Positions 1 to 8,223 of a stretch of 40,353 bases of DNA are shown here, one piece after another (positions within the stretch are counted from its first letter, which is position 1; each line of letters begins with the position of its first letter). The stretch is from NCBI GenBank assembly GCA_027449865.1, contig DAIDKV010000044.1, positions 1 to 40,353 of the forward strand. The letters are read 5' to 3'. Source of the stretch: Planctomycetales bacterium (GTDB taxonomy: Bacteria > Planctomycetota > Planctomycetia > Isosphaerales > Isosphaeraceae). Position numbers and translations under genes: made by a program. The notes under the pieces are model-generated. The model saw nothing but the letters and a program-made list of their open reading frames with translations. It had not been told where the DNA came from and made no database searches.

Positions 1-776
1 CACCCGAGGGGACTTCCCCTCCCTCGATCCCACCGAGATCCGCCCCACCCGACGATCCGACCAGATCCGTTCCGATCGCGATGACCACCCCATCCGACGT
101 TCCGACGCCCCGCCCGGTCGCCGGTGCTGGAATGGCGAGAGACGTGGTCGTCCCGCTCACCGACTCAATACCGCCTCGTTGGATGCGTGAATGCAATCTG
201 AGCTGCGAGCGGGAGGGAGCCGACGGCGAAGGCGGCGAGTCCGATGGGCGTGGCCGGGGAGCGAGGATCCATCCGGTCGAGGTCAATGATGCGAAGGGCG
301 GTGGTCCGACGTCGACGGGAAGCAGGACTCGGGCGGAGCGATCGCATGGGCGCGTACCTCACGTGGGTCACGGGATCGAGGCGCCGTGTTTGGAAGTGGA
401 GCATCGGGTTGTGAAATCGAACGAGGCCCAGGATCGAGAGAGGTGCGACCCGAGGTCTTTCGATGAGATCGGGACTTTTGGTTTCGTATGGCCTATTGAT
501 GCGCGAGCGACATCAGGGATGTCAAGAGATCATCGGCCCATTTTTTTGGCTGGAGTCGCGGACGGCATGTGCCTTCCTGGATCTGGAGACCTGGGGCGAG
601 GCTCGCGCAACCGATTCACCCGGCCGCCGGACGTTGACACGGAGGCCGCATTCGCCATGATCGTTCCCAACGGCGAGAACGGGGGAGTCGACGGGCTTGC
701 AAACCGGGCCCGAATCGTCCACAATAACTGAACGGGCGAACATAATGATGGAGACGAGGGAAAGGACGGGCGGCCG
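1..776. other. 5' region without a supported gene
   Basis: Open frames exist on both strands here, but none gives a protein with recognisable domains, hydrophobic segments or a credible composition. The plus-strand frame from 81 to 731 is rich in Arg, Gly and Asp and looks like a GC-driven frame. The minus-strand frames continue into the antisense of ruvA. A promoter for ruvA may lie near 700-760, where the sequence becomes less GC-rich, but I cannot define -35/-10 boxes. ruvC, often next to ruvAB in other bacteria, is not visible here. Confidence 0.5.
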
Positions 777-1430
777 ATGCTGACGAAGGTGCGGGGGATC
801 GTCGCGGCGGTCGGCGAGGAGACGGCGACGCTTCGGGTCGAGCCGTTCGAGCTGGAGGTGCTGATCCCGGAGCATACTCGCCGGGCCATTCAGGCGAAGA
901 TCGGCGAGCCGATGGAGCTGCACACGCTCTTTTATATCGAGGGCGGGACGATGGGCGCCCGGATGGTTCCTCGGCTGATCGGCTTCCTCACGCCGATCGA
1001 CCGTGAGTTCTTCGAAATCTTTTGCTCGGTCGATGGCGTCGGCGTGAAGAAGGCGCTTCGGGCGATGGTTCGTCCCGTCCGCGAGCTCGCCCGAATGATT
1101 CAGGACCAGGACGTCAAGCTGCTGGCGACGTTCCCGGGGATCGGCGAGGCGACCGCCGAGCGGATTGTCGCCAAGCTCCGGAGGAAGGTCGGCAAATATG
1201 CCCTGATTGTCGGGCAGGAGGGCGCGTTGGGATCCGGTCCGGCACCTGGGGCGAACGGGGCGCCCGAGAACGCCGAGGCCGACGTGATCCGAGACACCTT
1301 CGCCGCGCTCCTCTCGGTCGGCCACACCGAGGCCCAGGCCCGGCAGGCGATCGATCGGGTCCTTTCTGGCAAGAAGAAGTTCAAGTCTGTCGCCGACATG
1401 ATCGAAGCCATCTACCAGCAGAGTCGATGA
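777..1430 (+). CDS. ruvA: Holliday junction branch migration complex subunit RuvA
   Basis: RuvA binds four-way DNA junctions as a tetramer and loads the RuvB motor during recombination and fork repair in the cytoplasm. The 217-residue product has the family's usual size and plan. Residues 1-70 fit the OB-fold domain. Two helix-hairpin-helix motifs follow, at 85-94 ([10 protein letters not shown]) and 119-131 (around [12 protein letters not shown]). A charged linker around 150-165 leads to a C-terminal helical domain that should touch RuvB. The ATG is preceded by AAAGGA about 10 bases upstream. ruvB follows 49 bases downstream in the same direction, so the two are probably co-transcribed. The acidic-pin region is more divergent than in proteobacterial RuvA, as expected for a distant lineage. 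Identification is firm from motif order and from the ruvB neighbour. Confidence 0.93.
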   Translation: MLTKVRGIVAAVGEETATLRVEPFELEVLIPEHTRRAIQAKIGEPMELHTLFYIEGGTMGARMVPRLIGFLTPIDREFFEIFCSVDGVGVKKALRAMVRPVRELARMIQDQDVKLLATFPGIGEATAERIVAKLRRKVGKYALIVGQEGALGSGPAPGANGAPENAEADVIRDTFAALLSVGHTEAQARQAIDRVLSGKKKFKSVADMIEAIYQQSR

Positions 1431-1479
1431 GCCCCGAGGGATCGGACCGGGCCGCGCGTACCGCGATGAGGAGCGACCG

Positions 1480-2583
1480 ATGCGAGAGGCAATCATTCGA
1501 GGCAATCCCGACCTAGGCGATGAGGAGCCCCGACGCCGCCCCGTTTCAGCGGCGACCGATCCTGAGGACAAGCCGGTCGACCCCGACGAAAAGCTCCGCC
1601 CGCAACGATTGTCGGAGATCGTCGGCCAGCGCAAGGTCGCCGATCGGCTTGCGATCAGCCTGCAAGCCGCCCAGAAGCGCGGAGAGCCCCTGCCGCATAT
1701 CCTTTTTGACGGCCCGCCGGGACTGGGCAAGACCACATTTGCCACCGTTCTGCACAACGAACTGGGCGTCGAGCTGAACATCACCAGCGGCGCAGCGCTC
1801 GACAAGAAGATGGACGTCATGCCCTACCTGACCAACGCCGCCGAGGGGTCCATCCTTTTCATTGACGAGATCCACCGGCTGCCGAGTGCCGTCGAGGAGT
1901 TCATTTACCCGGTCATGGAGGACTTCCGGGTCGACGTGGTGCTGGGCGAGGGGATGTCGGCCCGGACGATCAATCTCCCGCTGAAGAAGTTCACGATCAT
2001 CGGCGCCACGACGCGAAGTGGGATGCTCTCGGCACCCCTTCGCGAGCGGTTTGGCATCCACGAGCACCTGGAATTCTACGAGATCGAGGAACTCGCCCGG
2101 ATTCTCACCATCAACGCGGCGAAGCTCAAGTCGACGATCGAGGACGCGGCGGCCTGGGAGCTCGCGGCGCGGAGCCGGGGTACGCCCCGAATCGCGAACG
2201 CCCGGCTTCGATGGGTTCGCGACTACTCGCTGGCAAGGGCCGACGGACACATCAGCCTCTCCGTCGCCCGCGACGCGCTGGAGATGCAGGAAGTGGACCC
2301 CGAGGGACTCGATCGCCAGGATCGCCGCTACCTTGACACCCTGATCCGAGTTTTCAACGGCGGCCCGACCGGAGTCGCCGCGATCTCGGCGACCATGAGC
2401 GTCTCGGTCGATACCCTGGAGGACGAGGTCGAGCCGTACCTGCTCCGTCGCGAGTACGTCGTCCGAACCCCGCGCGGCCGGGTGGCGACACCGGCCGCGT
2501 ACTTTCACCTGGGCCTTCCCGAGCCGCCGCCTCGCGAAGCCGAGTTTCCGCTACTGGACCCCCAGCGCCGGCTCTTCGAATGA
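1480..2583 (+). CDS. ruvB: Holliday junction branch migration ATPase RuvB
   Basis: RuvB is the hexameric AAA+ motor that drives branch migration with RuvA. The 367-residue protein shows Walker A at 78-85 (GPPGLGKT), Walker B at about 125-132 (ILFIDEIH), sensor 1 GATTR at 175-179, and the PLRERFG segment at 186-192 that carries the arginine finger region. A C-terminal winged-helix domain follows (about 280-345, with the YLRRxYVxRTPRGRxAT-type pattern). The N-terminal tail of about 35 residues before the conserved LRPQRLSEIVGQ segment is somewhat longer than in Escherichia coli. The ATG at 1480 is supported by AGGAG six bases upstream. The gene ends 55 bases before a palindromic repeat cluster that separates it from the convergent sua5-like gene. 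Confidence 0.96.
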   Translation: MREAIIRGNPDLGDEEPRRRPVSAATDPEDKPVDPDEKLRPQRLSEIVGQRKVADRLAISLQAAQKRGEPLPHILFDGPPGLGKTTFATVLHNELGVELNITSGAALDKKMDVMPYLTNAAEGSILFIDEIHRLPSAVEEFIYPVMEDFRVDVVLGEGMSARTINLPLKKFTIIGATTRSGMLSAPLRERFGIHEHLEFYEIEELARILTINAAKLKSTIEDAAAWELAARSRGTPRIANARLRWVRDYSLARADGHISLSVARDALEMQEVDPEGLDRQDRRYLDTLIRVFNGGPTGVAAISATMSVSVDTLEDEVEPYLLRREYVVRTPRGRVATPAAYFHLGLPEPPPREAEFPLLDPQRRLFE

Positions 2584-2637
2584 GACTCCGTCCGGCGATC
2601 GTCTGAGTGAGAGGAGTGCCGACCACCTGGTCTTCAT

Positions 2638-2849
2638 GAAGGAGCCGGCTCCAGCCGGCGATCGGCGCAACACGGTTGGCTTCGAGCGGGTCCATCTTGT
2701 GTAGGAGCCGGCTCCAGCCGGCGATCGACGCAACACGGTTGGCTTCGAGCGGGTCGGGAGCTGGAGCTCCCTCCTACATGGGCGGTTGTTCCGGTCCAAC
2801 GCATAAGGCGGGTTGATCGCGTCAGGTAGGAGCCGGCTCCAGCCGGCGA
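2638..2849. repeat. GTAG-type REP/BIME cluster 1
   Basis: Four 24-bp palindromic units lie here. Type A has head GTAGGAG, stem CCGGCT / AGCCGG with loop CC, and tail CGA. It occurs forward at 2638-2661 (head varied to GAAGGAG), 2701-2724 and 2826-2849. Type B has the same head and tail but stem GGAGCT / AGCTCC, and occurs inverted at 2754-2777. The stretch 2638-2692 is repeated almost exactly at 2701-2755 (period 63). A 5' GTAG head followed by a short hairpin is the known form of REP elements mobilised by RAYT (REP-associated tyrosine) transposases, and paired inverted REPs form BIMEs. The cluster sits between the convergent ends of ruvB and the sua5-like gene, where such hairpins could stabilise or end transcripts. 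Confidence 0.85.
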
Positions 2850-2864
2850 TCGTCACGGCACCTA

Positions 2865-3884
2865 TCAGGGCCGAGGCCGCTCGGCGATCGGACGGGTCGC
2901 CCGCAGCAATCGATCCCGGACCGCCAGCCATTCAGGTCGATCGGGCGGCAGGATCACCACGATCCCGGGCGGCTGACGGCCGTCGAGGTCGTGCAGAATA
3001 TCGTAGAGCCGAAGCGCTGCCTCGTCGGGAGATTCCAGGCGAATTCCCAGGTCGGGCTCGATCGGTCCCGGGCCGATTCGGAGGATGACCCACCCCGCGA
3101 GGTCGGGCCGATCGCGCAATTCCTCTTCCGATTCGACGCGATACGCGGGGGTCCGTGGCGCGTAATGGATCGGCAACTGGCCGGGGCTCGAAGGCCGGTC
3201 GGTCGTCGAACCGGCCGAGGAGAGGACCAGGGCGCGACCGCCAATCGCCTCGCTCAGTTCCTCCGGCGTGATCGGGCCTGGCCGGAGCAGGCGAGGCGGG
3301 TCGGTCGAGAGGTCGAGCACGGTCGACTCCAGCCCGACGGATGTCGGACCGCTGTCGAGGATCAGGTCGATCCGCCCATCAAGGTCGGCGAGGACGTGCT
3401 CGGCGCGGGTGGGCGAGAGGCGGTTGGAGCGGTTGGCACTTGGGGCGGCGAGCGGTCGTCCGCATCGGGCGATCAGGTCGCGTGCAACCCGGACGGCCGG
3501 GCATCGGACCCCGACCGTTGGCATTCCGGCTGTCACGATGTCGGGGATCACCGCGGAACGAGGCAGGACCATCGTTAGCGGACCGGGCCAGAACTGGGCC
3601 GCCAGTTGGTCGGCGAGCGCTGGCCATTCCGAAACGCAGTCGCGGGCTCGATCGACGTCCTCCACGTGGACGATCAGGGGATTGATCGAGGGCCGCCCCT
3701 TGGCGGCGAAGATCCGGGCGACGGCCTCGGGGTCGGTCGCGACCGCGCCCAGGCCGTAGACGGTCTCGGTCGCGAACGCGACCAGTCCGCCGCCGAAAAG
3801 CACCCGAGCTGCCTCGTCGATCGCGGCGGGATCGGGTGCCTCGGCGTTGACGGAGATCACGCGGGTCAGGCGCGGTTCGGACAT
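2865..3884 (-). CDS. L-threonylcarbamoyladenylate synthase (Sua5/TsaC type)
   Basis: This enzyme makes threonylcarbamoyl-AMP from threonine, bicarbonate and ATP, the first step of t6A modification at position 37 of ANN-decoding tRNAs. The 339-residue length and two-part plan match Sua5 rather than the shorter TsaC. The YrdC domain covers roughly 10-215, with FATETVYGLG (37-46), KGRPSINPLIVH (62-73), WPGPLT (99-104) and PSANRS (148-153). A linker and a Sua5-specific C-terminal domain (about 235-335) follow. The start ATG has GAGG seven bases upstream. It lies 19 bases after the stop of the deoxyhypusine-synthase-family gene and is probably the last gene of that minus-strand run. Its 3' end is only 15 bases from a REP unit. 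Confidence 0.93.
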   Translation of the reverse strand: MSEPRLTRVISVNAEAPDPAAIDEAARVLFGGGLVAFATETVYGLGAVATDPEAVARIFAAKGRPSINPLIVHVEDVDRARDCVSEWPALADQLAAQFWPGPLTMVLPRSAVIPDIVTAGMPTVGVRCPAVRVARDLIARCGRPLAAPSANRSNRLSPTRAEHVLADLDGRIDLILDSGPTSVGLESTVLDLSTDPPRLLRPGPITPEELSEAIGGRALVLSSAGSTTDRPSSPGQLPIHYAPRTPAYRVESEEELRDRPDLAGWVILRIGPGPIEPDLGIRLESPDEAALRLYDILHDLDGRQPPGIVVILPPDRPEWLAVRDRLLRATRPIAERPRP

Positions 3885-3903
3885 GGATCGGCCTCGCCGC
3901 CGG

Positions 3904-5040
3904 TCAGGACGGCTTCTTCCGCTCCGACGGATGCTCGGCGCCCGCGGAGAGCCGCTCCTCGTAGGCCGACCGGAGCGCCTCGTAGTCCCGTTCGCGACTC
4001 TTGTAGAGCCGGCGGAGCGGGCGCGGTTCGTGCCGCGCCAGGGCGTAGGCGACCAGCATCGGCAGAGCGATTGTCGAGTCGGTGTAGCAGGTCACCGAGT
4101 CGGGAAGCTTCTCGGGATCGACCTTGCCCCAGGTCATCGCCTCGCTTGCCGTCGCACCCGAGAGGCCGCCGGTATCGGGCCTCGCGTCGGTGATCTGGAG
4201 GAAGTAGTCGTGCCCGCTCTCGGCCAGGCCAAGAACCTCCTGAATCTGCGGCTCGGTCTGGAGGATGAAGTTCTTGGGGCTTCCTCCGCCGAGGATCAGG
4301 ACGCCGGACTTGCCGGCGCGCTTGGCGGCGTAGACAATCGCGGCCGTCTCGTTCACGTCGCGAAGGGTATCGATCTGGAGCAAGCCGCCCTGAAGGCTCA
4401 TCGCCGCGAGGTTCATCCCGATCGAACTGTCGGCCGGGCTCGACGTGAAGATCGGGACATCCGCCTCGAACGCCGCGGCCAGCAGGCTCGAAGAGGTCCG
4501 GCCGATCGCCTGGGCGCGGCCGTGGAGGTATCGACCGACCTCATGGTGGAACTCCGCCGTTCCCATGGGCCGAGCGAATGCCTCGTCGCGGATCAGTTCG
4601 CGATAGAAGGCGTCGGTGTCGAGCAGGGTCTTGTAGTCGAAAACGATGTCGTAGATTCGGATGACGTCGTGCTGCCTCAGCTCGAAATCATCGAGGTTCG
4701 GCCGGCTCTGGTGGAGCGGAAGGTCGAGCGCGTAGTGGGTGTCGTGATAGAGGTTCGCCCCGGTGGAGACGATCCAGTCGACGAAGCCGGCCTGGATCAT
4801 CGGGATCAGGCAACTGATTCCCAGTCCGGCCGGGGTGAGCGCCCCGGAGAGCGTTAGCCCGACCGTACAATCGGGCTGGAGGAGTTTTTGGGTGAAGACG
4901 CGGCAGACCTCGCGGAGCCGGCCGGCGTTGTAGCTGGAGAAGGCGCGGTCGATCAACTCGGCCGCCGTCTCGGTCCCGGAGACCGGCGGCGGCGCGATTC
5001 GATGTTGACTGATCGACTGCAAGAAGCCGTCGTTGCTCAT
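3904..5040 (-). CDS. Deoxyhypusine synthase-family protein (possible homospermidine synthase)
   Basis: The 378-residue product belongs to the NAD-dependent deoxyhypusine synthase family. In eukaryotes and archaea this family transfers the aminobutyl group of spermidine to eIF5A/aIF5A. Bacteria lack eIF5A, and some bacterial members (SpeY-like) make homospermidine. The glycine-rich nucleotide-binding stretch is seen near 247-257 ([12 protein letters not shown]). The segment [11 protein letters not shown] puts a lysine at K306 in the place of the catalytic lysine of human [16 protein letters not shown] (62-74) is also typical. I chose the ATG at 5040 because the family similarity begins there, while the open frame upstream is antisense to the arginine decarboxylase gene. 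No strong ribosome site is visible. The gene starts 40 bases after the arginine decarboxylase, which supports a polyamine role. Substrate is not decided by the sequence. Confidence 0.88.
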   Translation of the reverse strand: MSNDGFLQSISQHRIAPPPVSGTETAAELIDRAFSSYNAGRLREVCRVFTQKLLQPDCTVGLTLSGALTPAGLGISCLIPMIQAGFVDWIVSTGANLYHDTHYALDLPLHQSRPNLDDFELRQHDVIRIYDIVFDYKTLLDTDAFYRELIRDEAFARPMGTAEFHHEVGRYLHGRAQAIGRTSSSLLAAAFEADVPIFTSSPADSSIGMNLAAMSLQGGLLQIDTLRDVNETAAIVYAAKRAGKSGVLILGGGSPKNFILQTEPQIQEVLGLAESGHDYFLQITDARPDTGGLSGATASEAMTWGKVDPEKLPDSVTCYTDSTIALPMLVAYALARHEPRPLRRLYKSRERDYEALRSAYEERLSAGAEHPSERKKPS

Positions 5041-5080
5041 AAAAAGATTTTGACCGGGTCGTCGGCCCGGGCTCTCGTCG

Positions 5081-5626
5081 TCAGGGGATGAGGATGGCGG
5101 CGGCGACGACGGTGGTCCAGAGGCCGTCCTTGTGGCCGACGGCGGTCTGGGTGATCTCCTTGGTCTTGTAGAAGACGTCGGCGATCTTCCAGATCTCGCG
5201 TTTTTCGTCCCAGGAGCTGTTGGGGTTGAACTCGACGCCGAGGATGGTGGCGAGCATCTCGGCGGCGAGATCCTCGGCATAGTCGGCGGCGGTCTTGGCG
5301 GTCTGGCCGTAGGCGTGGTGCTCGGAGAGGTAGCCGAAGAGGCTCCGATCGCGCGGAATCGCGACGCCGACGCTCGCGGCCACGAGCCGGTTGGGCTCGG
5401 CGGTGGCGCTCTCGCTCATCACCACGTGGACGATCTGGCCGGGCTGGAGTTGCTTGAGCCCCTCGTCGACCGAGATTTCCTTGCAATTCGGCGGGAAAAT
5501 ACTCGAGACGCGGACGAGGTTATAGCAGGCAATTCGGGCGTCTCGGAGGGCAAGCTCGAAGCTGGTGAGCTTCTCGCGGTGTGTTCCGACGCCCTTGGTG
5601 AAGAACAGTTTTGTGGGTACGTACAT
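5081..5626 (-). CDS. Pyruvoyl-dependent arginine decarboxylase
   Basis: This enzyme decarboxylates arginine to agmatine, the entry to polyamine synthesis. It uses a pyruvoyl group made by self-cleavage instead of pyridoxal phosphate. The 181-residue protein has the family start ([14 protein letters not shown]), the conserved sFELAL segment (about 22-27) and the cleavage motif RVSSIFPP, placing the processing site at Ser41-Ser42 (beta chain 1-41, alpha chain from the pyruvoyl residue). [21 protein letters not shown] is also typical. I prefer the ATG at 5626, where homology begins; GGAGGT lies 12 bases upstream. The frame could extend 24 residues further, but that extension has no family character. 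The gene precedes the deoxyhypusine-synthase-family gene on the same strand. Confidence 0.9.
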   Translation of the reverse strand: MYVPTKLFFTKGVGTHREKLTSFELALRDARIACYNLVRVSSIFPPNCKEISVDEGLKQLQPGQIVHVVMSESATAEPNRLVAASVGVAIPRDRSLFGYLSEHHAYGQTAKTAADYAEDLAAEMLATILGVEFNPNSSWDEKREIWKIADVFYKTKEITQTAVGHKDGLWTTVVAAAILIP

Positions 5627-5808
5627 CTTGTGGCTGACACCTCCGTGGCCGGCCGACGTCGCAGGTCGGTCCGGGCTGGTTCCCGCCGGGTCTGGCATGC
5701 ATCGCCCCGGCGCGCGGCCCGGGTGCAGACAAAATTATTATGGGATCACCCCGCGGCTTCAAGTCCAGCCGGGGATGAAGTTTCGAGGCCGACGCGGCGG
5801 TGGGTCTT

Positions 5809-6957
5809 TCAGGCGACCAGGATGGTCAGGCAGGGGACCTCGACGTTCCCGGATTGTGGGTTCGGGCGAGGCTCGGGCTGGGCAAAATCATTCAGGTCGA
5901 CGGTCCGGACCCGGACCTCGTAGGCGCCTGGCTTCAATCCCTCGATCCGGAGCGTCCAGGGGACCCAGCTATATGGCAGCGGCCAGACCTTCGGCCGGCC
6001 GGTGGCGGGATCGACGTCGACGACGCCCTCGGGAAGCCGGCCCCCGGCGAGGTTGGCGGTCCAGTCGTCGGGCGGGCCGGGGGGAAGTGGGAGCTCCTTC
6101 CAGTTGGCGGTGGCCCAGGCCGGATCATCGGGGTCGAGCTGTCCGTGAGTTCCCTGGTCGGGCCGCACCCAGTATTCCACCCGCTTCAAACCCGAGAGCC
6201 CGACGATCGCCACGCCCCGGATCTCGACCGCCTCGCCGCGCCGGTAGGCCGAGGGCGAATAGACGTCGAACCGGGCCGCGGTCTTCATCAATGTCTGAGG
6301 GTCGTTGTTCTGGAGGAGGGCATAGGTGTCGTTGGCCCGGAAGTCGTTCGTGAGAACGATCCGGTTGAGCCATTTGATCGACTTGTATCCGTAGGTCCAG
6401 GGAACCAGCATTCGGACCGGTCCCCCGCGCTCGATTGGGAGCGGCTCGCCGTTGAGCCGGAAGGCGAGGAACGCGGGGACCTGACCGGGCGGCGTTTCCA
6501 TCGCCTCGCTCATCGAGAGCGAGCTGACGAATCGACCGACCGGGTTACTGTAGTATCCCGTGTAGTACAGCCGACGTGCATTCCGGATTCGGCCGAGCCT
6601 CGTGAGGACGTCGCGGAGGGCCACGCCTTCCCAGAGGCCGTTGCTACAAAGGCCGCTCCGGGGCGCGTTCATCAGGCAGACCATCGCCCTGACGCACCGC
6701 ACCGGCCGGTCTCGGAAGATGGCTTCGAGATCGTGGAGCGTCAGCGCGGTGCCGTCGTCCTTGCGGAGAGAGCGTTCGAGGGTCGGCCGGAACGGCGACT
6801 CCTCCGGAAGAACCTCCAGCCGCCAGGAGCTGGGCGTGACGCCGGCCTTCTCGCGGGCCTCGGGCCCGAGTTGATAGGGACGGCTTCGGGCCAGCTCAAA
6901 GAATGAGCCGGCCGGCGTGAAGAAATGGTCCATGTATCCGGCCCTGGCCCTCGCCAT
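5809..6957 (-). CDS. Sulfite oxidase-family molybdopterin-binding oxidoreductase
   Basis: The 382-residue product resembles the molybdopterin-binding plus dimerisation domain arrangement of sulfite oxidase/YedY-type enzymes. Residues about 45-255 carry the cofactor domain, including RCVRAMVCLMNAP with C94 as the likely molybdenum ligand, SNGLWEGVALRDVL, and GGPVRMLVPWTYGYKSIKWL. The C-terminal part (about 275-380) has the immunoglobulin-like pattern with VEIRGVAIVGLSGLKRVEYW and PWTLRIEGLKPGAYEVRVRTVD. The start at 6957 is well supported by AAGGAGG eight bases upstream. No Tat (twin-arginine) or Sec signal is visible at the N-terminus, so either the protein is cytoplasmic or its partner carries the signal. 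Substrate cannot be read from sequence. It is the first gene of the minus-strand run that continues into the arginine decarboxylase, 182 bases away. Confidence 0.85.
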   Translation of the reverse strand: MARARAGYMDHFFTPAGSFFELARSRPYQLGPEAREKAGVTPSSWRLEVLPEESPFRPTLERSLRKDDGTALTLHDLEAIFRDRPVRCVRAMVCLMNAPRSGLCSNGLWEGVALRDVLTRLGRIRNARRLYYTGYYSNPVGRFVSSLSMSEAMETPPGQVPAFLAFRLNGEPLPIERGGPVRMLVPWTYGYKSIKWLNRIVLTNDFRANDTYALLQNNDPQTLMKTAARFDVYSPSAYRRGEAVEIRGVAIVGLSGLKRVEYWVRPDQGTHGQLDPDDPAWATANWKELPLPPGPPDDWTANLAGGRLPEGVVDVDPATGRPKVWPLPYSWVPWTLRIEGLKPGAYEVRVRTVDLNDFAQPEPRPNPQSGNVEVPCLTILVA

Positions 6958-7286
6958 CCTTCGTTCCTCCTTTCGTCTCGTCTGTTGAAGGTCGCACCCG
7001 AGTGCGGACGCCTTGCGAGACCATCGGATGTCCGCGTGCCGACGACTTTCCTGGTCCTTCTCGCACCCCTCGTACCGGCGATCCGACGTGCCATCCATGC
7101 GGCCGTCCCCGATGCGGTCTGGTGTCATGAGGGCGGCACCGGACTTGCAACAATCTGGTTTATCAGCATTCTCCAACGAGATGCGGCCCGGGGGCAACCC
7201 CCTGGAGTGGGCTTCAGGGTGACCTCGGAGTTCGCGAGATATCGAGTCGGGGTCGATCGCCGGCCCTGTTAGAGATGGGTTTCGCC
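6958..7286. other. Divergent intergenic region
   Basis: This 329-base gap separates the divergently transcribed oxidoreductase gene (minus) and the secreted-protein gene (plus). It must hold promoters for both, but I see no clear -10/-35 pair, strong palindrome or repeat. The oxidoreductase ribosome binding site lies at its left edge. Confidence 0.4.
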
Positions 7287-8162
7287 ATGAGAACCAATCA
7301 CCCGAGATCGCGGGGAATGGTCGCGCTCGGTCTCTGCGCGGCCTTTGCCCTGATGACCGTCGCTGTCGTTCCAAACGCCGAGCAGGCGCCGACGCGCCTC
7401 CCGGTCGCTGACTCGTATTTCATGGTCATCTATTCCGCCGAGAAGGCAAACACGCCGACGCGGTCGCATTGTTTCGCGACCTTCGCCCGGGTAAGCCAGC
7501 CTGACGGATCGTCGGATCCACCGAAGATCGAGCTCCACCACATCAACTGGTTCAGTGTTCGAGGCCACCGATGCGGGGCGACGTTCGGGCTGGTCGAGGG
7601 GAACGGCCGTCCGACGAGGGCCGAGCCAGGGGCCAACCTCACCACCCGCGACGCGCTGGAACTGGTTCTCGACGGTAATCATCGGGTCAGCCGATGGGGG
7701 CCGTATGAGATCGAGCGGGGCCTTTACGAGCAGGCTCTCCGTCAGATCGACCTGCTTGATGGGCGAGTGCCGGGGCGGAAGATTCTCTACAAGGCGATTG
7801 ATCTCGGATATCGCGAGGGGGCTGAGATCCAGGCGCTGAACTGCATTCACGCGGTTAGCGATATTGTCCGCAAACCCTCGCCGCTCCGGACCTGGACGGC
7901 CTACGGCGACGAGGCGGCGCGTCGGGTGGTCCGCCACTTGCGGCCCTGGATCAAGGCTCCGGTCCGGGATCGAGCGGACGTCTGGCCGGCGATCTGGTCG
8001 GCCATCTGGGATGGAGCGCCAACGCGAGATGACCGGGCGATCGCCCGGGCCGAGCTCGAGCCGGGGCCCCACCCTGGCGCACCGCTCCCGGGAACGCGGA
8101 TGGCGGACGTCGATCCCGAGGCGGGCGCCAGCGGCGTCGCGGCGGCGGCCAGCGGTGGTTGA
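7287..8162 (+). CDS. Secreted protein of unknown function
   Basis: I do not recognise this 291-residue protein. The N-terminus MRTNHPRSRG followed by the hydrophobic run VALGLCAAFALMTVAVV is a clear Sec signal peptide, with likely cleavage near residues 28-33 (PNAEQA). The mature part is mixed alpha/beta in character (YFMVIYSAEK, IELHHINWFSV) and then helical (around LYEQALRQIDLLDGRVPGRK). It ends in an Ala/Gly-rich tail. A residue pattern centred on SHCFATFARV may be structural. An upstream in-frame ATG at 7275 would add four residues; 7287 gives the better signal peptide. Asparagine synthase begins 61 bases downstream on the same strand. An equally long minus-strand frame overlaps but lacks any signal or domain, so I favour the plus strand. 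Confidence 0.68.
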   Translation: MRTNHPRSRGMVALGLCAAFALMTVAVVPNAEQAPTRLPVADSYFMVIYSAEKANTPTRSHCFATFARVSQPDGSSDPPKIELHHINWFSVRGHRCGATFGLVEGNGRPTRAEPGANLTTRDALELVLDGNHRVSRWGPYEIERGLYEQALRQIDLLDGRVPGRKILYKAIDLGYREGAEIQALNCIHAVSDIVRKPSPLRTWTAYGDEAARRVVRHLRPWIKAPVRDRADVWPAIWSAIWDGAPTRDDRAIARAELEPGPHPGAPLPGTRMADVDPEAGASGVAAAASGG

Positions 8163-8223
8163 ACGGCGATGATCCTCTCCTATCATCAGTGCTATTATAA
8201 ATCAAAATTGGAGCGAAAACATC

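Noticed and set aside
522-1820. 432-codon minus-strand open frame over ruvA and the start of ruvB
   Set aside because: It is antisense to two firmly identified genes, rich in Arg/Ser/Pro and without domains; long antisense frames are expected at this GC content.
2638-2849. Possible CRISPR array
   Set aside because: Repeats are palindromic REPs in mixed orientation with uneven spacing and similar spacers; no cas gene is present.
7269-8186. 305-codon minus-strand frame opposite the secreted protein
   Set aside because: The plus-strand frame has a signal peptide and natural composition; the minus-strand product is Arg/Asp-rich without domains.
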